DNA from: Xenophilus sp. AP218F
GTDB taxonomy: Bacteria > Pseudomonadota > Gammaproteobacteria > Burkholderiales > Chromobacteriaceae
Direction of reading: 5' to 3'
Length of the DNA: 64,000 bases
Assembly: GCA_002213445.1 (NCBI GenBank)
Contig: NJIE01000008.1
Coordinates: forward strand, 62,001-126,000
Part shown: one piece after another, positions 1 to 9,500 of the stretch
Position numbering within the stretch: the stretch's first letter is position 1
How the letters are laid out: each line of letters begins with the position of its first letter
Made by a program: the position numbers and the translations under genes
Notes under the pieces: model-generated
Databases searched by the model: none
Seen by the model: only the letters and a program-made list of their open reading frames with translations
What the model was told of the DNA's origin: nothing

Positions 1-130
1 GACCGCCGCGCTGGCCGCCGGCTCCGACTATCTGGTGATCGGCCGGCCGATCACCCGCGCCGCCGAGCCTCTGGCCGCGCTGCGCCAGATCAATCAAGAC
101 ATTTCTCTTTATCAGGCAAAACAATCATGA
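1..130 (+). CDS. pyrF: Orotidine 5'-phosphate decarboxylase, C-terminal end (partial)
   Basis: Only the last 42 residues are in the window, read in frame 2, so the gene begins upstream. PyrF decarboxylates OMP to UMP in de novo pyrimidine synthesis. The visible [12 protein letters not shown] segment is the conserved phosphate-binding end of the OMP decarboxylase TIM barrel. The stop codon overlaps the start of the next gene (ATGA), so the two are probably translationally coupled. Identification rests on this short tail only. Confidence 0.85.
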   Translation, partial: TAALAAGSDYLVIGRPITRAAEPLAALRQINQDISLYQAKQS

Positions 131-1446
131 AAGTCACAGTCATTGGTTCGGGCTATGTTGGTCTGGTGACCGGCACCTGCCTGGCTGAAACCGGGTATCA
201 GGTCTGCTGCCTGGATGTGGATCCGAAGAAAATCGAGATTCTGCAGCAAGGCGGCATCCCGATTTTCGAGCCCGGTCTGGAAGACATGGTGCGTCGCAAC
301 GTGGCCGCCGGCCGCTTGAGCTTCACCACCGACGTGGCCCAGTCGGTCGCCTTCGGCGACATCCAGTTCATCGCCGTCGGCACGCCGCCGGACGAGGACG
401 GCTCGGCCGACCTGCAGTACGTGCTGGCGGCCGCGCGCAATATCGGCCGCCACATGAGCGGCTACAAGGTCATCGTCGACAAGTCCACGGTGCCGGTGGG
501 CACCGCCGACAAGGTGCGCGCCGCCGTGGCCGAAGAACTGGCCGCCCGCGGCGCGGACCTCGAGTACAGCGTGGTGTCCAATCCCGAGTTCCTGAAAGAA
601 GGCGCGGCGATCGAAGACTTCATGCGTCCGGACCGGGTGGTGATCGGCGTGGACGACGAGCGCGCCGCCGAGATGATGCGCCGCTTGTACAAACCCTTCC
701 AGCGCAACCACGAGCGCGTGCTGCTGATGGACGTGCGCTCGGCCGAGCTCACCAAGTACGCCGCCAACGCCATGCTGGCCACCCGCATTTCCTTCATGAA
801 CGAACTGGCCAACCTGGCGGAGACCCTGGGCGCCGACATCGAACAGGTGCGGCTGGGCATGGGCTCCGACCCGCGCATCGGCTACCACTTCCTCTACCCG
901 GGCGTCGGTTACGGCGGCTCCTGCTTCCCCAAGGATGTCAAGGCGCTGGTGAGCACCGGCAAGGAATACGGCCACACCCTGCGCGTGCTGACGGCGGTGG
1001 AAGAAGCCAACGACATCCAGAAGCTGCGGCTGGTGGAAAAAGTGACGGCCCGTTTCGGCGAGGACCTGTCCGGCCGCCGCTTCGCGATGTGGGGCCTGGC
1101 GTTCAAACCGAATACCGACGATATGCGCGAAGCTCCCAGCCGCGTGATCGTGGATGAACTGACCCGTCGCGGCGCGGAAGTCGTCGCCTTCGACCCGGTG
1201 GCCGCGCGCGAAGCGCAGCGGGTAATGGGCGGCAACGCCCGCCTGAGCTTCGGCCAGGACATGATGCAGGTGCTGGACGGCGCGGACGCGCTGCTGATCG
1301 TCACCGAATGGAAAATGTTCCGCGCGCCCAATTTCGATGCCATCAAGGCGGCGCTGAAGTCGCCGTTGATTTTCGACGGCCGCAATATGTACGACCCGGC
1401 CTGGCTGCGCGAGCAAGGCTTCGACTATCTGGCGATCGGTCGTTGA
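127..1446 (+). CDS. ugd: UDP-glucose 6-dehydrogenase
   Basis: A 439-residue cytoplasmic enzyme that oxidises UDP-glucose to UDP-glucuronate with two NAD+, supplying precursors for capsule, exopolysaccharide or lipid A modification. The N-terminal Rossmann motif GSGYVGL is at residues 7-13. The catalytic cysteine lies in GGSCFPKD (Cys266). A second nucleotide-binding domain follows ([14 protein letters not shown]). Length is normal for the family. The ATG overlaps the pyrF stop. hldA follows after 12 bases, so this looks like an envelope-sugar operon. Confidence 0.96.
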   Translation: MKVTVIGSGYVGLVTGTCLAETGYQVCCLDVDPKKIEILQQGGIPIFEPGLEDMVRRNVAAGRLSFTTDVAQSVAFGDIQFIAVGTPPDEDGSADLQYVLAAARNIGRHMSGYKVIVDKSTVPVGTADKVRAAVAEELAARGADLEYSVVSNPEFLKEGAAIEDFMRPDRVVIGVDDERAAEMMRRLYKPFQRNHERVLLMDVRSAELTKYAANAMLATRISFMNELANLAETLGADIEQVRLGMGSDPRIGYHFLYPGVGYGGSCFPKDVKALVSTGKEYGHTLRVLTAVEEANDIQKLRLVEKVTARFGEDLSGRRFAMWGLAFKPNTDDMREAPSRVIVDELTRRGAEVVAFDPVAAREAQRVMGGNARLSFGQDMMQVLDGADALLIVTEWKMFRAPNFDAIKAALKSPLIFDGRNMYDPAWLREQGFDYLAIGR

Positions 1447-1458
1447 GGTTTTGAAATC

Positions 1459-2421
1459 ATGAGTTTGATGCAAGAACTGGGGCTGGATGGCTCCAAGCTG
1501 GCGGCCCGACTGGCGGGCGCCCGCGTGTTGGTGGTGGGCGACGTGATGCTGGACCGCTATTGGTTCGGCGACGTCAACCGCATTTCGCCGGAAGCGCCGG
1601 TGCCGGTGGCCAAGATCGGCCGCTGCGAAGAGCGGGCGGGCGGCGCGGCCAACGTGGCGCGCAATATCGCCGGCCTGGGCGGCCAGGCCACCATTCTGTC
1701 GGTGGTGGGCGACGACGAGGCGGCAGACGCCTTGCAGCGTCTGCTGGAGGCCGACGGCATCGCCACCTCGCTCAAGCGCGATCCGCAGATCGCCACCACG
1801 GTGAAACTGCGGGTGGTGGCGCGCCAGCAACAGCTGATCCGGCTGGACTTCGAAGACGCGCCCAGCCACGAAATCCTGGCCGGCAAGCTTGAAGAGTTCG
1901 CCGCCATCGTCGCCGAGCATGACGTGGTGATCCTGTCCGACTACGGCAAGGGCGGCCTCGCCCATGTCTCGAAAATGATCGCGCTCTCGCGCCAGGCGGG
2001 CAAACCGGTGCTGATCGACCCCAAGGGCGACGATTACAGCAAGTACGCCGGCGCCACCCTGCTGACCCCCAACCGCAGCGAATTCCGCCAGGTGGCGGGC
2101 AGCTGGCAGGACGAAGCCGCCCTTGCCGCCAAGGCCCAGGCGCTGCGCCAGTCCCTGAATCTGGACGCTTTGCTGGTGACGCGCAGCGAAGAGGGCATGA
2201 CCCTGTTCCGCGCCGAGGGCGCCTTGCATCAGCCGACCCTGGCGCGCGAGGTGTACGACGTGTCCGGCGCCGGCGACACCGTGATCGGCACGCTGGGCCT
2301 GAGCCTGGCCGCCGGGATGGACTTGCCGCTGGCGATGAGCCTCGCCAACGCCGCGGCCGGCATCGTGGTCGGCAAGCTGGGCACGGCGGTGTGCTCGCAG
2401 GCCGAGTTGCTGGCGCTCTGA
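1459..2421 (+). CDS. hldA: D-glycero-beta-D-manno-heptose-7-phosphate kinase
   Basis: A 320-residue PfkB/ribokinase-family sugar kinase for LPS inner-core heptose synthesis. It phosphorylates heptose 7-phosphate at C1. The family motif SGAGDT, with the catalytic base near Asp273, is present, and the N-terminal GDVMLDRYWFGD matches HldE domain I. The protein stops after the kinase domain. The adenylyltransferase domain fused in enterobacterial HldE is absent, so a separate hldC should lie elsewhere. hldD, the last pathway step, lies about 640 bases downstream. Confidence 0.94.
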   Translation: MSLMQELGLDGSKLAARLAGARVLVVGDVMLDRYWFGDVNRISPEAPVPVAKIGRCEERAGGAANVARNIAGLGGQATILSVVGDDEAADALQRLLEADGIATSLKRDPQIATTVKLRVVARQQQLIRLDFEDAPSHEILAGKLEEFAAIVAEHDVVILSDYGKGGLAHVSKMIALSRQAGKPVLIDPKGDDYSKYAGATLLTPNRSEFRQVAGSWQDEAALAAKAQALRQSLNLDALLVTRSEEGMTLFRAEGALHQPTLAREVYDVSGAGDTVIGTLGLSLAAGMDLPLAMSLANAAAGIVVGKLGTAVCSQAELLAL

Positions 2422-2429
2422 GTACCGGC

Positions 2430-3014
2430 ATGCTGGCCGCGCGGCAGGTGGACGACATTCTCGGCTTCTGGTTCGGCGGCGGCGACGACGAAATGTTGTC
2501 CACGCCGCGGTTGAGCTGGTTCAAGAAGGACGAGACCTTCGACGGCATCATTCGCGAACGCTTCGGCGCGCTGTGGCAGTCTCTGGCCAGCGGCTGGCTG
2601 CCGTTCGCCGCGTCCGACGCGCGCAGCGGCCTCGCCTGGCTGATCGTCGCCGACCAGTTTTCGCGTAATCTGCACCGCGGCTCGGCGCTGGCGTTCAGCT
2701 GCGACGAGCAGGCCCGCCGCGCCTGCCGGCTGATGCTGGAGCGGGGTCTGGACCAGGCGCTGCCGCCCCTGGCGCGGGTGTTCGTCTACCTGCCGCTGGA
2801 GCATAGCGAGAACCTTGACGATCAGGAACGGTCCGTCAGTTTGTTCGCCGCGCTGGCCGGCGAGCCGCAGTGCGCATCGTATCTGGACTACGCTGTGAAG
2901 CACCGGGACGTGATTCGCCGTTTCGGCCGTTTTCCGCATCGCAACGCCGCGCTTGGGCGCGTCGATACCGCAGAAGAGGCGCGGTATCTGAGCGAGCCGG
3001 GCAGCGGTTTCTGA
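2430..3014 (+). CDS. DUF924 family protein
   Basis: A 194-residue protein of the DUF924 family, a helical TPR-like fold of unknown function. Family hallmarks seen are the N-terminal [12 protein letters not shown], the central [22 protein letters not shown] and the late [11 protein letters not shown]. The ATG at 2430 is preferred because it begins just before the conserved domain and after the hldA stop. An earlier in-frame start would overlap hldA. It sits between hldA and hldD, but no role in heptose synthesis is known. Confidence 0.85.
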   Translation: MLAARQVDDILGFWFGGGDDEMLSTPRLSWFKKDETFDGIIRERFGALWQSLASGWLPFAASDARSGLAWLIVADQFSRNLHRGSALAFSCDEQARRACRLMLERGLDQALPPLARVFVYLPLEHSENLDDQERSVSLFAALAGEPQCASYLDYAVKHRDVIRRFGRFPHRNAALGRVDTAEEARYLSEPGSGF

Positions 3015-3058
3015 ATTCAACCCATCCACTTGCCATGAAGGCAGGAAGGATCAAAGAC

Positions 3059-4054
3059 ATGACTATCGTAGTGACCGGCGCGGCCGGCTTCATCGGCTCC
3101 AACCTCGTCAAGGCGCTCAACGCGCGCGGCGTCACCGACATCATCGCCGTCGACAACCTGTCCAGCGGCGACAAGTTCCACAATCTGGTCGATTGCGAAA
3201 TCGCCAACTACCTGGACAAACACGAGTTCCTGCACCTGCTGCTGGACGGCGAATTCGAGGGCGAGCTGTCGGCCATCCTGCACCAGGGCGCGTGCTCGGA
3301 TACGATGAACCACGACGGCAAGTACATGATGGACAACAACTATCAGTACACGCTGGCGCTGTTCGACTACTGTCAGCACGAGGAAATCCAGTTCCTGTAT
3401 GCCAGCAGCGCCGCCACCTACGGCAAGGGCACGGTGTTCAAGGAGGCGCGCGAGTACGAAGGCCCGCTCAACGTCTACGGCTATTCCAAATTCCTGTTCG
3501 ACCAGGTGCTGCGTCGGCGGATGAAGGAAGGCCTCAGCGCCCAGGCGGTGGGCTTCCGCTACTTCAACGTCTACGGCCCGCGCGAGCAGCACAAAGGGCG
3601 CATGGCGTCGGTGGCTTTCCATCACTTCCACCAGTATCGGGACAGCGGCAAGGTCAAGCTGTTCGGCGGCTGGGACGGCTGGGGCGACGGCATGCAAAGC
3701 CGCGACTTCGTCTCGGTGGAGGACGTGGCCAAGATCAACATGTACTTCCTGGATCATCCGGAAAAGAGCGGCATCTACAATCTGGGCAGCGGCCGTTCCC
3801 AGCCGTTCAACGACGTGGCGGTGGCCACGGTCAACGCCTGCCGCCGCCATGAAGGCAAGCCGGCGCTGACGCTGGAAGAGATGGTGGCCCAGGGCATCGT
3901 CGAGTACATCGACTTCCCGGACGCGCTGAAGGGCAAGTACCAGAGCTTTACCCAGGCGGACATTTCCAAGCTGCGCGAGGCCGGTTACGCCGAGCCGCTG
4001 TTCACCGTGTCCGAAGGCGTGGATCGTTATGTGGACTGGCTGATGCAGCGCTAA
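3059..4054 (+). CDS. hldD: ADP-L-glycero-D-manno-heptose 6-epimerase
   Basis: A 331-residue extended short-chain dehydrogenase that converts ADP-D-glycero- to ADP-L-glycero-D-manno-heptose, the activated sugar for the LPS inner core. The N-terminal NADP-binding motif is [11 protein letters not shown] and the catalytic tyrosine/lysine pair is in [10 protein letters not shown]. The HldD signature [10 protein letters not shown] is present. The ATG at 3059 follows an AGGAAGGA ribosome site. Upstream in-frame starts would overlap the DUF924 gene. A strong terminator follows. Confidence 0.96.
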   Translation: MTIVVTGAAGFIGSNLVKALNARGVTDIIAVDNLSSGDKFHNLVDCEIANYLDKHEFLHLLLDGEFEGELSAILHQGACSDTMNHDGKYMMDNNYQYTLALFDYCQHEEIQFLYASSAATYGKGTVFKEAREYEGPLNVYGYSKFLFDQVLRRRMKEGLSAQAVGFRYFNVYGPREQHKGRMASVAFHHFHQYRDSGKVKLFGGWDGWGDGMQSRDFVSVEDVAKINMYFLDHPEKSGIYNLGSGRSQPFNDVAVATVNACRRHEGKPALTLEEMVAQGIVEYIDFPDALKGKYQSFTQADISKLREAGYAEPLFTVSEGVDRYVDWLMQR

Positions 4055-4070
4055 GCGCGGCGGATGCTTT

Positions 4071-4103
4071 CAAACGGCAGCCTCGGGCTGCCGTTTTGCT
4101 TTG
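4071..4103 (+). terminator. Rho-independent terminator after hldD
   Basis: A perfect hairpin, AAACGGCAGCC / GGCTGCCGTTT with a TCG loop, is followed by a short T-rich tract. It lies 17 bases past the hldD stop and closes the ugd-hldA-hldD group. Confidence 0.85.
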
Positions 4104-4116
4104 GCGCGCGGGCAAG

Positions 4117-4170
4117 GTTATTTTCTTAGAAATAACGATTCCGTATCAGCTGATAGCCAATCGGTATAAT
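4117..4170 (+). promoter_or_regulatory. cysM promoter region with inverted repeat
   Basis: A perfect TATAAT -10 box lies at 4165-4170, 28 bases before the GTG start of cysM. The -35 region is poor, which would fit an activator-dependent promoter. Upstream at 4117-4136 is an exact inverted repeat, GTTATTT-N6-AAATAAC, a possible operator. CysB is the obvious candidate binder for a cysM gene, but its sites are too loose for me to confirm. Confidence 0.5.
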
Positions 4171-4197
4171 GCGCCATCGCTGTTGGAGAATATCGCC

Positions 4198-5088
4198 GTG
4201 TACAAGCATCTTGAAGATTTCGTCGGCCACACCCCGCTGGTGCGGCTCAAGCGCCTCCCCGGCGATCGCGGCAACACGCTGCTGCTCAAGCTGGAGGGCA
4301 ACAATCCCGCAGGCTCGGTCAAGGACCGGCCCGCGCTGTCGATGATCCGCCGCGCCGAGGCGCGCGGCGACATCCGCCCCGGCGACACGCTGATCGAACC
4401 CACCAGCGGCAATACCGGCATCGCGCTGGCGATGGCGGCGGCGATGATGGGCTATCGCATGGTGCTGATCATGCCGGAAAACTCCAGCGCCGAGCGGGTG
4501 CAGGCCATGCGCGCCTACGGCGCGGAGGTGATCCTTACTCCGTCGGCCGGATCGATGCCGGCCGCCATCGATCTGGCCCGCCAGATGCAGGCGGCGGGCG
4601 AAGGCCGCATCCTCGACCAGTTCTCCAATCCGGACAATCCGCAGGCGCATTATGAAACCACCGGCCCGGAAATCTGGGAGCAAACCGGCGGCGGCGTCAC
4701 CCACTTCGTCTCCAGCATGGGCACCACCGGCACCATCATGGGCACCAGCCGTTTCCTGAAGGAAAAGAACCCGGCGATCCGCATCGTCGGCGTGCATCCG
4801 GAGCCGGGCAGCCAGATCGCCGGCATCCGCAAGTGGGAGGAGCCGTACGTGCCCGCCATTTGCGATTTCGCGCGCATCGACGAGATTCAGCACGTCGGCC
4901 AGCGGGAGGCCGAAGACACCGCGCGCTTGCTGGCGCGCAGCGAAGGCATCCTGGCTGGGCCGTCGTCCGGCGGCGCGCTGGCGGTGGCGCTGCGGCTGAA
5001 TGCGCAGCTGTCGGATGCGGTGATCGTGTCGGTGGTCTGCGACCGCGGCGACCGCTACCTGTCCACCGGATTGTTCGATCCGCGCTGA
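4198..5088 (+). CDS. cysM: Cysteine synthase B (O-acetylserine/thiosulfate sulfhydrylase)
   Basis: A 296-residue PLP-dependent beta-replacement enzyme that makes cysteine, or S-sulfocysteine from thiosulfate, from O-acetylserine. The Schiff-base lysine is in NPAGSVKDRP (Lys42), the substrate loop is TSGNTGIALA, and the PLP phosphate site is SSMGTTGTIMG. The GTG start at 4198 has GGAGA eight bases upstream and gives the usual family length. The longer ATG frame runs through the promoter and is rejected. Confidence 0.95.
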   Translation: MYKHLEDFVGHTPLVRLKRLPGDRGNTLLLKLEGNNPAGSVKDRPALSMIRRAEARGDIRPGDTLIEPTSGNTGIALAMAAAMMGYRMVLIMPENSSAERVQAMRAYGAEVILTPSAGSMPAAIDLARQMQAAGEGRILDQFSNPDNPQAHYETTGPEIWEQTGGGVTHFVSSMGTTGTIMGTSRFLKEKNPAIRIVGVHPEPGSQIAGIRKWEEPYVPAICDFARIDEIQHVGQREAEDTARLLARSEGILAGPSSGGALAVALRLNAQLSDAVIVSVVCDRGDRYLSTGLFDPR

Positions 5089-5166
5089 CAGCCTGTTTGC
5101 TTGAAACGGCTTGGGCCGGAGCGAGATATCGATTACCGTGGCATTTCACCCACCAGGAGATCGACC

Positions 5167-5775
5167 ATGCTGCAACTGTATGTGGATTCCCGTTTTCTCA
5201 GCCCTTACGCCATGGCCGCCTTCGTCGCGCTGACGGAAAAGCGGCTGCCGTTCACTTTGCGCGGCTGCGATCTTGCCGCCGGCGAGCAGCTTGATCCGGC
5301 TTATCGCGCCCAATCGTTGACCGCGCGCGTGCCCATGCTGCTTGACGGCGATTTCGCCCTGACCGAATCGTCGGCCATCATCGAATATCTGGAAGAGCGT
5401 TATCCCGACGCGCCCCGCGTCCTGCCCGCCGAGCCAAGGGCGCGCGCCCGCGCTCGCCAGTTGCAGGCCTGGCTGCGCAGCGACCTGTTGCCGCTGCGCG
5501 AAGAGCGCAGCACCGAAGTAGTGTTTCTGCGGCCGCCCAGCCAGCCCTTGAGCGCCGAGGCGCGGGCGGCGGGCGACAAGCTGCTGGCGGTGGCCGCCGC
5601 GGTGCTGCCGGCTGACGGCGGCGATCTGTTCGGCCCCTGGAGCGTGGTGGACGCCGAGCTGGCGCTGATGTTGCGCCGGCTGAGGCACGACGGTTTGCCC
5701 GCGCCGTTGGCGGCCTACGCCGAACGGCAGTGGCAGCGCCCCAGCTTGCAAGCCTGGCGCGCGCGGCAGGGCTAG
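5167..5775 (+). CDS. Glutathione S-transferase, YfcF-like
   Basis: A 202-residue protein with the GST fold. The N-terminal thioredoxin-like half contains the cis-proline turn ARVPMLLDGDFALTESSAIIEYLEERYP, which binds the gamma-glutamyl end of glutathione. The C-terminal half is helical. The opening residues (SRFLSPYAMAAFVAL) resemble E. coli YfcF more than classical GSTs. Start chosen at 5167 for its AGGAG site eight bases upstream. Substrate unknown. Confidence 0.85.
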   Translation: MLQLYVDSRFLSPYAMAAFVALTEKRLPFTLRGCDLAAGEQLDPAYRAQSLTARVPMLLDGDFALTESSAIIEYLEERYPDAPRVLPAEPRARARARQLQAWLRSDLLPLREERSTEVVFLRPPSQPLSAEARAAGDKLLAVAAAVLPADGGDLFGPWSVVDAELALMLRRLRHDGLPAPLAAYAERQWQRPSLQAWRARQG

Positions 5776-5863
5776 CGGCGGCCCGCTTCCCATCCCGCGG
5801 CGTTTTTCTCCCGTTCTCCAAACCGCTTGCTGAAGCGTCGGCATCGGCGTAGACCTGACTGGT

Positions 5864-5891
5864 TTGGCAGTCTCTTGCCGCCGCCTATACT
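5864..5891 (+). promoter_or_regulatory. Sigma-70 promoter for the solute-binding protein pair
   Basis: TTGGCA, 16 bases, then TATACT: five of six matches in each box. It ends 22 bases before the ATG at 5914, with GGGAGG as ribosome site between them. Confidence 0.6.
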
Positions 5892-5913
5892 GAACCGGGA
5901 CGGGAGGAACGAT

Positions 5914-6684
5914 ATGCGCAAGATGTTTGCGACTGTACTTTTGGCCAGTCTGGCCGGAGCATGGCCTGCGCAGGCGGCGCAGCGCGAGCTGCATTTCGTC
6001 ACCCAGCCGTTTCCGCCCTTTATCGAGGAGCGGGCTGACGGGTCGGTCGGCGGTGTGCTGGTGGCCATCCTGCAGGAAGCCTGCCGGCGGCTGGACTGGC
6101 GCTGCGACGTGCAGCTCATGGTCTGGAAGCGCGCCTTGCTGACGATAGAGCAGGGCGGCGCGGACGGCCTGCTGCTGGCCCAGGATGTGCCGGAGCGGCG
6201 CGCGGTGATGGATTTGTCGCTGCCGGTGGTGAACAGCCGTTATGGCCTGTTCGTTCTGAGCGATGCCGGTTTCGGCTATCGCCAGCCCTCGGATCTGGCC
6301 GGGCATGCGGTGGCGGTGTACGGCCCGTCGCTGTCGCAAACCAATTGCGCCAACCTGCTCAAGGGCGTTCCCGACGCCTCGATGCTGGTGGAAAAAGACG
6401 CCGAAACCGTATTGCGCAAGTTGTCGGCCGGGCGTTACGGCCCGCAGGCGCTGGCGTTTTCCAACGAGGATGTGGCGCGCTACTGGATGGCTCAGGACAG
6501 GATCGACAATTTGCGTCTGCTGGCCTCCATTCAGCCCTTGAGCTATCTGTACGGCTTTACCCGCAGCCGCCTGCGCCCGGGCACGGTGGAGGCGTTCAAT
6601 CAGGCGCTGGATTCGATGTGCCGCGACGGCGCCTTGCGTCGACTGAGCGCCCCGTCGGGCGTGCGTTTGAGCAGTTGTCGCTGA
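5914..6684 (+). CDS. Periplasmic solute-binding protein (SBP_bac_3 type), copy 1
   Basis: A 256-residue exported protein with a clear signal peptide (residues 1-21, ending AQAA) and a family-3 amino-acid-type binding domain (FVTQPFPPFIEERADGSVGGVLVAIL). No permease or ATPase is adjacent, so it may feed a distant transporter or act as a sensor. The next gene is a close paralogue, so this is a tandem duplication. Two cysteines near residues 60-67 are shared by both copies and could form a disulfide. The ligand cannot be inferred. Confidence 0.8.
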   Translation: MRKMFATVLLASLAGAWPAQAAQRELHFVTQPFPPFIEERADGSVGGVLVAILQEACRRLDWRCDVQLMVWKRALLTIEQGGADGLLLAQDVPERRAVMDLSLPVVNSRYGLFVLSDAGFGYRQPSDLAGHAVAVYGPSLSQTNCANLLKGVPDASMLVEKDAETVLRKLSAGRYGPQALAFSNEDVARYWMAQDRIDNLRLLASIQPLSYLYGFTRSRLRPGTVEAFNQALDSMCRDGALRRLSAPSGVRLSSCR

Positions 6685-6705
6685 GCCAGGAAGGCGGGAG
6701 GGCGG

Positions 6706-7512
6706 ATGGCGGAACGACTCGGATATTCGATGGCGGCGCGCAAGGGGCGGGTTTTGGCCGGCATTGCGGCCGCGCTGGCTCTGTCGTGCGCCCAGGCGCA
6801 GGCCGCATCGCGCGAACTGGTTTTCGTCAGCCAGGCGTTTCCGCCGTTCATCGAACAAAGCGAGGACGGACGGGTGAGCGGGGCCTTGGTGACCATTTTG
6901 CAAGAGGCCTGCCGCCGGCTCAACTGGCGCTGCTCGATGCAGATGATGGTGTGGAAGCGGGCCTTGCTGATGATAGAGCAGGGCAAGGCCGACGGCATGC
7001 TGCTGGCGCAGGATGCGCCGGAGAGGCGCGCCACGATGGAGCTGTCGCTGCCGGTGCTCTCCAGCCGCTATGGCTTGTATGTCCAGTCGGGCGCGACTTT
7101 CGGCTACCGCAAGGCCGCCGATCTGGCCGGACATGCGATGGCGGTGTACGGCCCCTCGCTGTCGCAAACCAATTGCCAGCGCCTGATCCAGGGCGTGCCG
7201 GGGGTGGCGCTGGAGGTGGAGAAAGACCCTGAGACCGTGTTGCGCAAATTGTCGGCCGGGCGTTACGGCGCACAGGGCGTGGCGTTTTCCAACGAGGACA
7301 TCGCCCGCTACTGGATCGCGCAGGACGGCATCTCCAATCTGAAACGGCTGGCCAGCGTGCAGGCCCTGCGCTATCACTATGGCTTTACCCGCAGCCGCTT
7401 GCAGCCCGGCACGGTGGAGGCTTTCAACCACGCGCTGGAGGCGATGTGCCGCGACGGCACGCTCAAACGCCTGGCGGAACCCAGCGGGGTGCGGCTGGCA
7501 TCCTGCCGCTAA
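6706..7512 (+). CDS. Periplasmic solute-binding protein (SBP_bac_3 type), copy 2
   Basis: A 268-residue paralogue of the gene 21 bases upstream. Long blocks are nearly identical, for example the stretch starting MAVYGPSLSQTNC and the segment AGRYGAQGVAFSNEDIARYWIAQD. The signal peptide is longer (residues 1-30, with a charged start before the hydrophobic core). A shorter start at the internal ATG at 6730 (MAARKGR) is possible. Same fold and unknown ligand as copy 1. Retention of two copies suggests divergence in ligand or expression. Confidence 0.8.
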   Translation: MAERLGYSMAARKGRVLAGIAAALALSCAQAQAASRELVFVSQAFPPFIEQSEDGRVSGALVTILQEACRRLNWRCSMQMMVWKRALLMIEQGKADGMLLAQDAPERRATMELSLPVLSSRYGLYVQSGATFGYRKAADLAGHAMAVYGPSLSQTNCQRLIQGVPGVALEVEKDPETVLRKLSAGRYGAQGVAFSNEDIARYWIAQDGISNLKRLASVQALRYHYGFTRSRLQPGTVEAFNHALEAMCRDGTLKRLAEPSGVRLASCR

Positions 7513-7576
7513 GCCGGCAAAGCGGTTATCATGTCCCGGTTTCGCCTATCGATGGCCACCCGCCAGATCATTCGCC

Positions 7577-8740
7577 ATGTCCCAACACACGTTTTCCCCG
7601 GACGGCAACGTCCACTGCAGCCCCAAGGCCTGGTATCGCCAGGCCAGCGAAAAACCCGGCTTCATCCACGACGCGGCCCAGGCGGCGGCGATAGACGCGC
7701 TGGACGCGCTGTGGCACCAGCTGGTGGATTTCAAGAACAAGCGCAACCGTTTTCTCGGCCGCAGCCTGCGCAGCCCCGAGGTGCCGCGCGGCTTGTATTT
7801 CTGGGGCGGGGTCGGGCGCGGCAAGAGTTTCCTGATGGACGCTTTCTACGCCTGCGTGCCGTATCGCCGCAAGCGCCGCATCCACTTCCACCATTTCATG
7901 GCGGAAACCCACCGCGAACTGCGCAAGCTGGCGGGCGGCAAGGACCCGCTCTTGGCCTACGCCGATCAGATCGCCAAATCCACCCGGCTGCTGTGCTTCG
8001 ACGAATTCCACGTCAGCGACATCGCCGACGCGATGATGCTGGGCCGGCTGCTGGCGGCGCTGTTCGAGCGCGGCGTGGTGCTGGTGACCACCTCCAACTA
8101 CGCGCCGGACGACTTGTACCCCAACGGCCTGCAACGTCAGAACTTCCTGCCGACCATCGAGCTGATCAAGCGCGAGCTGGACGTGCTCAATGTCGACGGC
8201 GGCAACGATTACCGCCTGCGCGAACTGACCCGCGAGCCCTTGTTCATGGTGCCGGCCGACGCGGCCAGCGAGGAGAAGCTGGAGCAGTTTTTCGTTCGCC
8301 TCTCCAGCGGCGCCGAGCTGAAGATGGCCGCCATCGAGGTGCTGGGCCGCGCCATTCCGGTCAAGCGCGTGTCGCCGGGAGTGATCTGGTTTGACTTTCT
8401 GGCGCTGTGCGACGGCCCGCGGGCGCAGACCGACTATCTGGAGATCGCCACCGAATACCATACGGTGCTGGTGTCGGGCATCCCCAGGCTATCGGCCAAG
8501 CAGGCGTCCATCGCCCGCCGCTTTACCTGGCTGGTGGACGTGTTCTACGACAACCGCGTCAAGCTGATCGTCTCGGCGGCGGCCGAGCCGGAGGCCCTGT
8601 ATACCGAAGGCTTGCAGGCCGGCGAGTTTTTCCGCACCGCCAGCCGCCTCGCCGAGATGCAATCCACCAGCTATCTGCGGCTGCCGCACCAGCTGATGGA
8701 GCAAACCCACGACCAGCCGCCGCCGGGGGTGGCGCTGTAA
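7577..8740 (+). CDS. zapE: Cell division ATPase ZapE
   Basis: A 387-residue AFG1-like P-loop ATPase. Walker A is GGVGRGKS (residues 77-84) and the Walker B-like segment is LLCFDEFHVSD. The conserved TTSNYAPDDLYPNGLQR and DFLALCDGPRAQTDYL segments are diagnostic of the ZapE/AFG1 family. E. coli ZapE associates with the Z-ring and affects FtsZ polymers under stress. The ATG at 7577 matches the family N-terminus. Longer in-frame starts overlap the previous gene. It is convergent with mgtC, with only 10 bases between them. Confidence 0.92.
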   Translation: MSQHTFSPDGNVHCSPKAWYRQASEKPGFIHDAAQAAAIDALDALWHQLVDFKNKRNRFLGRSLRSPEVPRGLYFWGGVGRGKSFLMDAFYACVPYRRKRRIHFHHFMAETHRELRKLAGGKDPLLAYADQIAKSTRLLCFDEFHVSDIADAMMLGRLLAALFERGVVLVTTSNYAPDDLYPNGLQRQNFLPTIELIKRELDVLNVDGGNDYRLRELTREPLFMVPADAASEEKLEQFFVRLSSGAELKMAAIEVLGRAIPVKRVSPGVIWFDFLALCDGPRAQTDYLEIATEYHTVLVSGIPRLSAKQASIARRFTWLVDVFYDNRVKLIVSAAAEPEALYTEGLQAGEFFRTASRLAEMQSTSYLRLPHQLMEQTHDQPPPGVAL

Positions 8741-8750
8741 GGCGGGCTCG

Positions 8751-9500
8751 CTAGTTGCGCGCCGGCTGGATGCTCAGCGTTTCGATATGGTCGATGCGCA
8801 TGATGTCGCGCGAGAGGTCCACCACGTTGATAAGCATGCGCCGGTTCTTGGCCGACACCAGAAAGCTCCATTCCGCGCCGTCCTGATCGGCCTTGACCGT
8901 GATGCTGTCTTCCAGCAGCGTCACGCCGAACGGGTCCAGCCCCTCGCGCAGCCGCTCCACCGTCCAGTTGTGTTCGCGCCGGAAACGGATGGTGACGAAC
9001 AGGCTGAAATGGCGGGGCAGGATGTTTTCGACGCGGTTGACCAGCACGATGCACAGCACGCAGGCCAGCGTCAGGCCGATGGCGGCGGCGTAAAAGCCCA
9101 CGCCCAGCAAAATGCCCACCACCGACGACATCCACACCGAGGCGGCCGAGGTCAGGCCGCTGATCGACATGCCCTCCTTCATGATCATGCCCGCGCCCAG
9201 AAAGCCGATGCCGGTCAACACCCCCTGCGCCACCCGCGTCATGTCGCCGTGCACGGTGTCCGGGTTGTGCCCGCCGTACCAGTAGGCCGAATAGCCGATG
9301 ATGCTGATGGCGGCGGCCGACGCCATGCACACCAGGCCATAGGTGCGCATCCCGGCGGCGCGGCCGTTGTACCAGCGCTCGTAGCCCAGCAGGCAGCCAA
9401 GAAACAAGCCGCCCAGCATGTTGGCGATCACCAGCAGGTTGATCTGCCACTTGGAGGCGCTCCAGTACATCGAAATCAGGTCGGATAGGGGTAGGTCCAT
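8751..9500 (-). CDS. MgtC/SapB family inner-membrane protein
   Basis: A 249-residue protein with four or five hydrophobic segments in the first 160 residues and a soluble C-terminal domain. The family core is visible (GCLLGYERWYNGRAAGMRTYGLV and GVLTGIGFLGAGMIMKEG). MgtC proteins inhibit F1Fo ATP synthase and help growth at low magnesium in some pathogens. The C-terminal ACT-like half (RFRREHNWTVERLREGL) is like that of true MgtC. No Mg2+ leader is evident upstream. Function here is inferred from family only. Confidence 0.85.
   Translation of the reverse strand: MDLPLSDLISMYWSASKWQINLLVIANMLGGLFLGCLLGYERWYNGRAAGMRTYGLVCMASAAAISIIGYSAYWYGGHNPDTVHGDMTRVAQGVLTGIGFLGAGMIMKEGMSISGLTSAASVWMSSVVGILLGVGFYAAAIGLTLACVLCIVLVNRVENILPRHFSLFVTIRFRREHNWTVERLREGLDPFGVTLLEDSITVKADQDGAEWSFLVSAKNRRMLINVVDLSRDIMRIDHIETLSIQPARN

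Noticed and set aside
112-2229. 705-residue minus-strand open frame opposite ugd and hldA
   Set aside because: His/Gln/Gly-rich composition typical of the antisense frame of GC-rich genes. It lies fully opposite two well-identified genes and has no domain.
5146-7431. 761-residue minus-strand open frame opposite the GST and binding-protein genes
   Set aside because: Its internal repeats simply mirror the tandem duplication on the plus strand. No recognisable protein features.
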